Part shown: one piece after another, positions 40,761 through 49,833 of the stretch
How the letters are laid out: every line of letters begins with the position of its first letter
Numbering within the stretch: the stretch's first letter is position 1
The notes under the pieces: generated by a model
Databases searched by the model: none
Told to the model about the DNA's origin: nothing
What the model saw: only the letters and a program-made list of their open reading frames with translations
From: Gnetum montanum
Taxonomy: Eukaryota; Streptophyta; Gnetopsida; Gnetales; Gnetaceae
Length of the DNA stretch: 49,833 nucleotides
Assembly (NCBI GenBank): GCA_015680685.1
Contig: MNCI01011471.1
Span: 20,764 to 70,596, forward strand
Direction of reading: 5' to 3'
Program-made: the position numbers and the translations under genes

Positions 40761-42040
40761 ACAAGGGTTTACACACTGAATTGAAACTAGTTCCACAAAA
40801 GACAATAGCCAATGTTACACTGAATTGAATACGTTGTTGCAAGGAATAGGAAGTAGTAGCACATTGAACGTTAATAGTGTCAGATTGATAATCTGCTCTC
40901 ACAGGAGCTATCAGTCAGGTACTGGAATAAAATAAATATGGATTTGATTACTGTTCACGGATAGCTACTGGAATATAGATGCTTTTATCTTTTTTGAATC
41001 AATACATAGCATGTAGATATAAAAAGATAGTCATAAATCTGCTACAGAATATAGATTCAATGGCTTAAGTAGATTTTATTCCAACTCTTACGGGTTATTC
41101 TGTGCCCTAAGACATTCTGCTGGTCCATTACTTTTCCCATTGGCCAATCACAAATCATCTTTTAAAATTAAAAATGAAAATCCCATTTATCGTCCATAAC
41201 GGGGGTAATGGGCCTTAAGCTTTCCATCACTAGACAAACTCATAGCTCATAGCTTCTATACATATCCTAGGCCTATAACTTACTCATCATGAAACCTAGT
41301 AAAATTTCAACCGCAACGCTGAAGCAAATTGAAACTTGAACTAGAGAAATATAAAGAAATGCCAAATCAAAGATTCGTGGTCATGAATAAGCATCTAGGA
41401 AGGAAAAGGACAATAAATACCAAACATGCCATTGCAAATCATACCTGCGTCGTACCCTAATGTGTGACAGTTGCTTCAAGACCATGGTATCTGTCTACAA
41501 AGCCCAACAAGGTGAGTGCACATATAAATATTAAAATCATAAAAATATAACCGTGAACACCAATTATAAACCATGCCATATGCTAACCACACTCTAAACC
41601 ACACGGATGACAAGGCACAGATTAACACAGACATAACCAACCAGACCCATTATATACTGGCTCAAACACATCACATACTATGGTAATTGGTTCAACCAAA
41701 ACAGCCGTGTTATAGAAGTCGTACACAGAATATCTGAATGTGGATATCTTTTTAATTGTTTAATAGAAGTTTATTTTATATACATGGAGAATACCCTAAT
41801 ATTTTTGGCATTTATTTTGAATTTTGGCATATTTCTTCTTGATCAACTTTCCAATCCATATCATCCATTTGGGCATTCTAAAACTCACCATGTGAACGTT
41901 AACTGATGCTTTATTTACGTTTTCGATACTGTCTTACCAATTGCAGGTTGGGCCTAAACGTTTAGGAGCTATCGAAAGAGGTGCAAATGCTTATAGTTTG
42001 AACATGCTTTTTGGAAAAAGTGAAAAACCAGTCATGAGAA
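40761..42040. other. AT-rich intergenic sequence, nothing recognised
   Basis: No domain or repeat ends seen. Frequent stops in all frames. Confidence 0.5.
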
Positions 42041-42283
42041 AACGGGAATGATAATTTACTACCACATTCGGGTTTGCNAGTTGTGCACTATCTCTATATG
42101 CAAGCATATTTTCTTATTCTTGTTGTAAATAACAGAAGGCTACAATGATTGTAGTGCGGTAATTATTACTTTTTGTACTCCATAAAATCTGGGAAATGGT
42201 TCAGTATGGAACACATGCAACAATTATAGAAAGAACACTTCCAAAGGCAAACCCGAATGTGGTAGTAAATTATCATTCCCGTT
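42041..42283. repeat. Perfect 37-bp inverted repeat with single-N marks
   Basis: 42041-42077 is the exact reverse complement of 42247-42283. A single N directly follows each arm (42078 and 42284). The spacer is 169 bases. The coincidence of N bases with arm ends suggests a contig-joining artefact rather than a biological hairpin. Confidence 0.85.
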
Positions 42284-42329
42284 NGGAATTATGGATGAAC
42301 TTTTTATCTAGATTAACTTTTTATCCAGG

Positions 42330-42600
42330 GCCAGTGATTACTGTATAATTTACTTCTCTGCCAAACAAATATTTTTATAAGTAATACTTAGGTAGTATGG
42401 CGTGATTTCGAACTCATTTCTTAGGGGTAAATTATTTCCTTGTGGTCTTCTCCCCATTGTTTTATACTTAATTTTTGGATGGGGTTTGCAATGTTTGTTG
42501 GTCAATAACCCCATTTGACACTGCATAGGATTTGAATTCATGACGACCTGACTAAAAATTATCCGGGCAATGAGTCATTAGAATATCCCATAAATTTTGT
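42330..42600 (-). mobile_element. Candidate tRNA-derived SINE
   Basis: On the reverse strand the head reads AATGACTCATTGCCCGGATA (A-box-like), then, about 20 bases later, AGGTCGTCATGAATTCAAATCC (B-box-like), with spacing and wording close to plant tRNA-derived SINE heads. The body includes GGGGTTATTGACCAAC. No target-site duplication or tail was established. Confidence 0.45.
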
Positions 42601-43490
42601 ATGAACTTTTGAAGATATGTTTAAACTTCTAACTTGTGTATTTTCCTCTCGAAGTGTTACTGATCGTTTTCCTTAACAAGAATTCTGGCACCAAAGGTTT
42701 GATCCTATTTTTCTTTTCTTTTCTTTCAGCTGCACTTGAGACGCAATAACATCATTGCTTATTTATTTTTAAGTTTTGAAATTAAGTACCATAGCATTGT
42801 CTTCTGCAAATACACATACCTAGTTGTTTACTTCACTGATCAATTTTAATGATGTTGATGCTTGATATTAAGAATATTTTTTAAAGAATCTTAAATAATG
42901 AAACTTAAATCTTTTAGGAACATTCACTTTGCATCATTAGATACATTTAAACCTTGAAAAGTTAAAGAAAAGTATCTAATATAAAACAGTATTTCTACTG
43001 GTAATCATATGGAACTTGAAAGAAAGACACGATTACATTGAAGACACATTTGTAGAAAGTAGAGCAAAGAAAGTTTACAGATAGAAGATATCCTCTGTTA
43101 TTGTATCTTTAAATTGATTTTGTGCATGTCTTATGTTTTTCAAGGTAGCACTTTAGATCTCTACTAACCTTTTGTCTCTTCCTCTATCCTTTGTTCTTGC
43201 ATCTTTTAAGAAATTTTGTGCTGTCATATGTTTTTCAAGTTAGCACTTCGGTTCTCTGCCAACTTTCTCTCTTTTTCCCTGTATCTTTAATAATAAGAAT
43301 AATGACCATACATTTTAGGAAATTTCTTGTATCTTTGAGTAGTTGGCATTTGTTATAGGAAAATTGTTGTTGAAAACTAGCATCTCATTTCAACTCATCC
43401 CTTTGTATATGAAAGGTGATGAAATACAGGTAGAGGAATTTTAAAAAAAAATGGAGAGATTTGCTAATTTTTGTTGATGCTTATCAAAAA
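42601..43490. other. AT-rich intergenic sequence
   Basis: Two short near-repeats around CATATGTTTTTCAAGKTAGCAC (about 43129-43150 and 43226-43245) and nothing coding. Confidence 0.4.
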
Positions 43491-43499
43491 GCATCAAGC

Positions 43500-43862
43500 T
43501 GAACTCATGCATGTGGCAGAGATGCATAATCCAATAAAGATACTAGGTGTACCAAGGAATAATCGAATCGACTAACACTCTTATGAGAAGCAATTTGGAA
43601 GTAGCACTCATAAATGAGAAGATTAAGGAAGGTTGTCTTAGATGGCTTACTCATGTGCTAAGAAAACCAAAGGATATTACTAAGTTTAGCAAACCAACAA
43701 AGAGGTAAACTAAAACATTCTTTGATTTGCTTGCATTAGAAAGAAATCTAAGATTTGGTTCTTAATGCTTATTTGGCCTTTAATAAAAATGAATTGAGGA
43801 GAAGAACTCATATTTCAATTCCATGTTGTTGGGATAAGATTAGGACAATAATGATTTATTAA
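43500..43862 (+). pseudogene. RTE-type LINE C-terminal scrap
   Basis: MRSNLEVALINEKIKEGCLR followed by WLTHVLRKPKDI resembles the conserved end of plant RTE LINE ORFs (family pattern: EKM.E..LRW.GHV.RRP). A later part, NELRRRTHISIPCCWDKIRT, resembles the last motif of such ORFs. Stops and a frame change separate the two. The reverse transcriptase itself is not present. Confidence 0.5.
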
Positions 43863-45660
43863 TTATTACTTACATCACATCCTTTATTCACATGCTTAAG
43901 AGATATGAAAGATCCATCCAAATAGTAAGATGACATAAATGATGGTAGTTCATAGCAAATAGTTGGACTAAGCCAACACAAGCCTTTAATATAGCAAGTT
44001 TTTATTTTTCTATCATCATTCCTCAATTATTCTTTGCATATGTATTGGCATTTCCATGATTGTCATTCTATGTTGATATGCATCATGAAACATAAGATAG
44101 CATGGTGTAGCACTAGTAAATGCAAGCACAAAAAATTTTATGATCTTGCTAGATATAAAGCACCATTAGTAAATGGAAGCACACAAATTTTAAGTATGAT
44201 GCAACTAGGCCAAAAATTCTATGTATATTTTAATGCAAAATCTTAAAAATAGTAAATACAGAATTTTAACCCTCAATAGTTTAATGAAAATATTGGAGAA
44301 TATTAAGTATGATACATGTTCGATAAAATAGAAAAGTGTTTGATGTAGACACAAAAAATTACAAAATGGTAAATATTCTAGGTATGTTTTAATGTTAAGT
44401 GTAAATTAGAAAATAGAAATGGTAAGACTTGAATATTTAATCTATTTTTTACTTCTATACAAGCTTCTCACTATATTATCATATTATTTGAAATTTAAAT
44501 TGTTAACTATTTTATGTACATTAAGGTTAGGTTTTTACTCATCTACTAGCACTCTTGGGACTTGGCTTAGTGGCATAAACATTAAACCTATAAGTGATGA
44601 CCCTTTTTATTATTCTATTCATCTTAGATTTACCAATTTAGGCTCTACCATTGTCTAGCAACATGCTAGCCCACTAGTAGGCAATGGTGGGATCCATCGA
44701 TGAACATGCAAGCATGGATGTGGAAATCATCATGCATAGAGGTAAGATGGAATGCAAATGTCATTCCCACTACAAAACATTAAAGGTTTAGACTAGCTTT
44801 ATTTAGCTATTTTCCTTGTTCATGTGACAAAAAGTGATTCTTTATTTACCTATCGATGATATCATCTAAATAGTGGCTTCAACAATTTTGACTAATCTAA
44901 CAATTTTTATTTCACTCTGATACTTTTGGCTATGCATTTCTCTTTTTTCACCTTGACTAGTAATAAAATGTACCAAACACTTTCAATGAAGGAAGATGAC
45001 ATAAATTTATTTATTTTGAGGGTTCTCTATTCATGATGAATTCATTAAGATTAAGATAATTAGCTTTGAATCCAACTATGATTTCAATTTTATTTTTATT
45101 TTATCATAAAGAATATTGCAACTTGATGATTCACTTGCAATACATGTTGCTATTGCATGATAGATTTAAAATCCATAATTTTAAAAGTAATGGTTCATCT
45201 CTATGATTGGTTTAATTTTCTTTAAATGAACAAGATTTTAAATTGCAAGTTTCATCTCTCTTGATTTTGAAATTAAATAAATTGACATCAACCAATTTAA
45301 TTCAAAGTTAAATGATAGATTTGTTTGCACATTTCTCCTAGTTATCTTCAATTATTATGATTGATAATTAGAATTTACTTTGCCAGAAACATTAAATCAT
45401 ATCAAAACTAGTTTCCATTCATGAGATATTACAACCTTAATTGTAATTAGTGATGGCTAAGATTTTTTCACTTAGATTTTTTGAGAAGAGGCGTCTTTGT
45501 CTTTTTCACCCCATTTAAATGGATTTGCCTTAATCAAGTCAGATTTCATATTACAGGCAACAAAGATGACTACATAATTAGGTTTATAGATCAAAGGAAG
45601 ATGTTCCTAGAACTTGTGATGTTGACAATATCAAATGTAGCATGATGTATTTAGACCTTT
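43863..45660. other. AT-rich intergenic sequence, nothing recognised
   Basis: About 1.8 kb of A/T-rich DNA without a supported gene. A string TTGGCTTAGTGGCATAA at 44563 resembles a pol III A-box, but no B-box follows at the right distance. Confidence 0.5.
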
Positions 45661-46530
45661 TGATGAGTCTTGTTGTTGGGCTGTGTTGACCCCATCGATA
45701 GGATGTTGTCGACGTGATCCCATTGATGGGATCTTGTTGTTGTGATCCCATCGATGTTGGGTTTGCCATGTTCACGTGTACTCAGCAACATGGCCCTCTA
45801 TTTTTTGCCTATAAATGTGCACCTATCAGTTGCATTTATGACAATCTTTCCTTGTAGCGAAGCTCTTGTAATTTTTCCCTTTGAAAGAATATTTTTTGAG
45901 TGCCCGCAGTAGGACTCAAAGAAGTGTATGGATCTTTATTCGAGCACTAATGTACCTAAGCAGTTTAGTGTGAATGACAACAAAGACGAGCTTTTATGAT
46001 CAAACTTTGCAGCACTTGGAATAGATTAATTGTTTTCTTATGCATTTAATATTCATGCAATTTACTTTAATTTTTCTAAGTAGTTAATTAATATCGATTA
46101 AATAGCAAACATAGGTATGACCACTTTGAGCATATGTTTAAACGCTTGGTAATCCTAGTAGCGCTTAACGCTTACTAACCTAGTGGCACTATATCGTGTT
46201 CAGGATATGTACAGAAATTGGGAATGGATGCTTATGTTAGGATTAGTTAAATATTAGTTATTAGATTAATTAAACATTCAATTACTTTATTCTTGTTCTT
46301 ATGGGATTTAAATCATAAAAGATAAAATGATAAAAATCATGTCTTAGTTACACTTAACCATACACTTGTACTTCACAAGTGGAACTGAGAAGACAACAAT
46401 TGCAATAGTTAGATTCACCTTCTAGAAATCGGTGTACTTAGAGAGCTAAAGTCTATGAAATTCTATTGGATTGTTGAGTGAACGCTAGTGATTCGTATGG
46501 TTAGGTGTAGGGTATACTTGTTGCTTATCA
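45661..46530 (+). mobile_element. Ty3/gypsy 5' LTR (870 bp)
   Basis: Starts TGATGAG (45661) and ends CTTATCA (46530), a near-perfect inverted pair. It is homologous to the reverse-strand LTR at 34136-35008 (873 bp). A TATA-like CCTATAAATGTGC lies at about 45809. The U3 part before it has three near-repeats of a GATCCCATYGATG type (45690-45765). The primer-binding site begins one base after the LTR, and gag follows, so this is a 5' LTR. Confidence 0.85.
45688..45768. repeat. Three imperfect ~28-bp repeats in the LTR U3
   Basis: ACCCCATCGATAGGATGTTG, ATCCCATTGATGGGATCTTG and ATCCCATCGATGTTGGGTTT occur in series. Each holds a near-palindromic CCCATCGATGGG core. Upstream of the TATA box, such repeats may act as promoter elements; this is inference. 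Confidence 0.6.
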
Positions 46531-46531
46531 T

Positions 46532-46550
46532 TGGCATCATTGCTGAGGAC
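46532..46550 (+). promoter_or_regulatory. Primer-binding site, tRNA-Asp type, CpG-decayed
   Basis: TGGCATCATTGCTGAGGAC lies one base after the LTR. The known Tat/Athila primer site complementary to tRNA-Asp is TGGCGCCGTTGCCGGGGA. All the differences are at CpG positions turned into CA or TG. Confidence 0.75.
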
Positions 46551-46689
46551 TTTAGTTAGCTACATGTGCTATCTAGGACTTAGTGAAATTATTCAAGATT
46601 GTTGTAACAAACTTTAAAGTTGCAATTATTCAAAATATTACTAATAATTGTAAAAGCACATTGCTATTTCCTTTTAATCTAAAATGTCT

Positions 46690-48810
46690 TTTTCTCATAA
46701 GGATGATTCTTTGCCAAGGTTTGAGCATACATCCAATCAGCAAAGGAATGAATGATCAAATCAACCAGTGCCCCAACAATGCAGAGTGGTATATACTCGT
46801 CCTTATGAGTATGTGCCAAACTTCACCTTCATCCTACATCAAGATGAACAAATGTGGTGGAGGAACATGGAGGGCAACATTGTGTTGCCACTCAATCTAT
46901 TAGTACCTATGATGTTGCACCAAACTCTTATGAGGTTGGGCATTTAGGGGCTCTATGCTAAATACATTGTGCAAGACCACAACTCTAGGGATTATCATCC
47001 CACTAAGGCACAATGTAAAAGAGATCAGTCATAGGAGAGGCACTATAAAGTTTCAAAGGGAAAACAGTTTAATAACCCCTTATTTTTGCTGGGCCAAAAA
47101 GATAGGGATTCTCAATTCATTGACTCTCCTTTCCTTAGTTTTGACGAAGGGGGCATGAATTAGGACTTATAGTCCACTATAAACAATCCTGGTTCAAGCA
47201 AGAATGGGTCCCATGAAAATGGAGGATCTAAAGATGGGAGTCATGGCTAGGACAAGGATAAGCATCATGATGATGATCGTGGTTATTACCACATAAGAGG
47301 GGGTTGGTAGGCACCGTGGTGGTGCTAGTCTTCATTCCTCTTTACCTTTTTCATCCTCTTCTTCCTCATTGAGCTTTGACCAAAGTTATAGAGGATGTGA
47401 CCATGATGGAGGTGACCAACGGGATAGAGATGATTATAGGGCTCACCAGACTAGTAAGGCAAAGGGCGTGGGTAATCAAGGGAGGCCCACCACCATGAAA
47501 GAAGGTGAAGCAGAGGACATCATGGACATCATGGTTATCATAGAGGCTATGACTATGATAAGCCTTTGCTTGCAAGTCAAAATATGCTAAATATCACAGA
47601 GACAATGAGAATTTCAACAGGGCATGTGAAAGATAGTAGAATCAAGCAATTGGATATGAACAATATTCCCAAGTTTAAAGGGGGATACAACTTAGATTTG
47701 TAGAACCATCTTCAAGCCTTTTATGATGCCTATGCCTTACAAAACGTGGAGAACAAATGGCAAAAATTAAAACTGTTCCCAAGGACACTCATCAAAGAAG
47801 TTGAAAGTTGGTACTGATCCTTGGAGCTGGAATCAATTCGTAGATGGAGTACGATGCTTGAACTCTTCAACGACAAGTATCAAATGTACTCTTAAGAGTT
47901 CAACTTGAGAAACCAAATCCAAGGTTGGAAACAAGAAACACATGAACCCTTGGATGCAACCATGGGTAGGTACTATTCCTTTTTGCACCAATGTCCTAGC
48001 CATGGTTATTCTCAAAGGGAGTAGCTTTGCCATATCATAGATGGGTTCCAAGTAGAAACAAGGAGAACTATTGGGGTCTATGCCCAAGGGAGACTTTTGG
48101 AACTTAGAGCTCATCAAATTCAAAGGTTGATTGAGCAGGTTGCCAAAGAAGAAAGAGAGTTGAGAAAAAGGGGAAGTGTGGAGGAGTACAACTAGGATCC
48201 TTCCATTAGAAAGAGGGAAGTCTAGTTCTATGACAATGAGAAGGAGGCACCACTTGACGAGGTGGTGTAACAAAAGACCTTGCCAATTCAAAAATCTGTT
48301 TCAAAAATTTCAGCCAAGGTAGACATAATGTGGAACTCTTTTAATGAAAATTTCCAAATCGTTTTGAAAATAGCAAAGGAATCTAAAGAGCAAAGTAGTG
48401 ATCATGATCGTAGGAGAAGGAAGGAAGTTGAACATGCCCACTAAAGGGGTAAGGACAAGGTTGCTACAGTAGAGGAGGTTGTGGAGTCCAAAACAAATGA
48501 TAATGGTGGATGTGACATCTGCCAATACAAACATCTTAAGGAATGTTATCTCATTGTGTTACAATTGCAGGAGTCTGGGATGTATGCTCTAAATCCTTGA
48601 TTGGCTAGAAGGCAAGCACTTAGAAGTTTGCCTTATCCTCAAGGTAACCCTAGGCAGTTCTACCAGCAACAAGTCTACTATCCAAGTGGACCTCCACCAC
48701 AACCTTATGAGCAGTACCATCAATGGAAACATCCACAGTCATGGGGGATGCCACCACCAAGGTAGTAATACCCTTACCGACAACTTGATCCATATGGGTA
48801 CTATGTTTAA
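46690..48810 (+). pseudogene. Ty3/gypsy gag
   Basis: The N-terminal part reads VVYTRPYEYVPNFTFILHQ and NMEGNIVLPLNLLVPMML, then a Gly/His/Asp-rich stretch (47180-47570). From 47641 a single frame encodes the capsid-like gag domain: MNNIPKFKGGYNLDL, HLQAFYDAYALQNVENKWQK, LKLFPRTLIKEVESWY, IRRWSTMLELFNDKYQMYS, RNQIQGWKQETHEPLD, YYSFLHQCPSHGYS. A knuckle-like CDICQYKHLKECYL follows at 48511 but with shortened spacing, so it is probably degraded. A Pro/Gln/Tyr-rich tail (GPPPQPYEQYHQWKHPQSWG) ends near 48810. There are about a dozen stops and no frameshift in the main part. Confidence 0.75.
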
Positions 48811-49200
48811 TAGCTTGTTTCTTTGCATGACTCTTCCAATCACACTTCATTCAAGCATCACTGCTACCCTCTTGAATACTACAAAGCCCAATCTCCAAGA
48901 GGGGAATCTCCATTTCCTCACTACCCTTCTCATCCTTTCACACATGTCCCTCCACCCTCAACTCAATTACCACCTATTCTATCAATGTAAGATGAAATTC
49001 CAACCCAACCATAGCAATGTAACACAACAAGGGTTGTTAATATACAATCAGCTCCTCAGTTGAGTTGTTCAAAAAATAAATCCCAAAAGGACCATTCTTT
49101 TGAACCAATAGTCCTATAAAGCTCTCACAAACATACACGGTTGATAGCCCTACTTCTTTCTCATCCTTTACATCTACATCATTCGAGTCCCCTTCAAATC
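48811..49200 (+). other. Gypsy gag-protease spacer
   Basis: Pro/Ser/His-rich translated sequence in more than one frame, consistent with the variable linker between gag and protease. No domain. Confidence 0.5.
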
Positions 49201-49202
49201 AG

Positions 49203-49833
49203 ATGCTTCCCAAAGTGCATACCACCATTTTAACCCATGCAGTAATTGATTGGATTAAGGTTGGCCACCTTCCTAGGAAAAGATCTAATCCTGGGAGTCC
49301 CCTTATCCCTTTGCAAATCACTGGGAATGAGCATTGCAAGGCTATTCTAGATTCAAATTCTAATGTAAATTTGATTTTTATGAGATGTATAAAGCCTAGA
49401 CCTTGCCTCCACTCAAGAAGAGCAACATTCGTCTTGAGTAGGTAGACCAGTCCATCATTGTTCCCTTGGGATTAGTGAAGGACACTATGATCATCGTCTA
49501 TGCATGGCCCTATCCTACTAACTTCCTAGTGATCTATGTTGATAATTGCAAGGGAGACTTTCCAATCATCATGGGAAGGGCTTGGTTAAGCACTGTTAAT
49601 GCATGATTGGAAATTAGAGACCTCTCATTGAAGATTTCCAAGGAAACTACATTCAGGAAGTTTGAGAAGAAGAGCGTTCTATGCATCAAGTACAATGATA
49701 CAAGGTGCAACTATATAAAAAAACTATGGTCTGTAAAAAGTACATCCATCACAACATGCAGATAGCATGCAGATGTGTTTGAAATTCAAAGATGCCTATA
49801 TGTAGTAGCCATAGAATAGGAGGGCACCCAGTG
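49203..49833 (+). pseudogene. Ty3/gypsy aspartic protease, running off the window
   Basis: LPLQITGNEHCKAILDSNSN then VNLI carries the retropepsin active-site segment as DSNS (49350-49361) where D-[ST]-G is expected, so activity is lost. After a TAG at 49443, the frame continues VPLGLVKDTMIIVYAWPYPT, NFLVIYVDNCKGDFPIIMGR and AWLSTVNA, the flap and second conserved segment ([IL]I[LM]GR) of plant gypsy proteases. The polyprotein would continue into the RT beyond the window. It lies in a different frame from gag. Confidence 0.7.

Noticed and set aside
44555-44660. tRNA gene or SINE suggested by TTGGCTTAGTGGCATAA
   Set aside because: An A-box-like string only; no B-box and no tRNA fold at the right distance.
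1-49833. CRISPR arrays, rRNA, bacterial-type operons
   Set aside because: No regularly spaced identical repeats, no rRNA landmarks and no compact gene arrangement. The content is that of a plant nuclear genome.

Overview
The window looks like a piece of a large, repeat-rich seed-plant nuclear genome; a gymnosperm is plausible, but that is inference. I found no host gene, tRNA, rRNA or CRISPR array. Everything that could be read as protein is decayed transposable-element coding sequence. The element types are plant ones: L1-type LINEs with a DUF4283 plus CCHC first ORF, a Ty3/gypsy family with a tRNA-Asp type primer site, a chromovirus integrase tail, an RTE-type LINE scrap and tRNA-derived SINE candidates.

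Layout. 1-977: LINE ORF1 (-). About 1.8-3.1 kb: diverged LINE RT end (-). 3151-5182: 5'-truncated LINE (-) with target-site duplications. 5.67-6.80 kb: 5'-truncated LINE (+). 8.1-8.4 kb: 48-bp duplication and a SINE candidate. 8.7-9.06 kb: LINE endonuclease scrap. 9.4-15.3 kb: LINE pieces in alternating orientation, resembling 5'-inverted (twin-primed) insertions. 17.7-25.5 kb: a 1.2-kb tandem repeat whose second copy is split by a 5.5-kb LINE, itself split by a 587-bp solo LTR. 25.86-26.16 kb: chromovirus integrase tail. 26.94 to about 29.83 kb: LINE (-). 31.59-38.30 kb: a LINE bounded by an 18-bp repeat and interrupted by a reverse-strand gypsy remnant with its 3' LTR. 38.6-40.76 kb: internally deleted LINE. 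43.5-43.86 kb: RTE scrap. 45.66 kb to the end: 5' LTR, primer site, gag and protease of a gypsy element that runs off the window.

The most interesting signal is the dominant LINE family. Its ORF2 does not stop after the usual RT and CCHC-like C-terminus. It continues in the same frame for roughly 490 codons. That extension holds a domain resembling the plant 'putative plant transposon protein'/mobile-domain fold, a Glu/Gln-rich coiled coil, and a well conserved terminal module of about 90 residues that I do not recognise. The copy at 20.5-24.26 kb keeps one frame from about 20520 to the end, with many stop codons and no frameshift; the copy at 3.6-5.2 kb does the same. Stops in the larger copy are overwhelmingly TAG and often sit where sister copies have Gln, pointing to C-to-T decay of methylated DNA. 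The gypsy primer site tells the same story, since each CpG of the expected tRNA-Asp complement reads as TG or CA.
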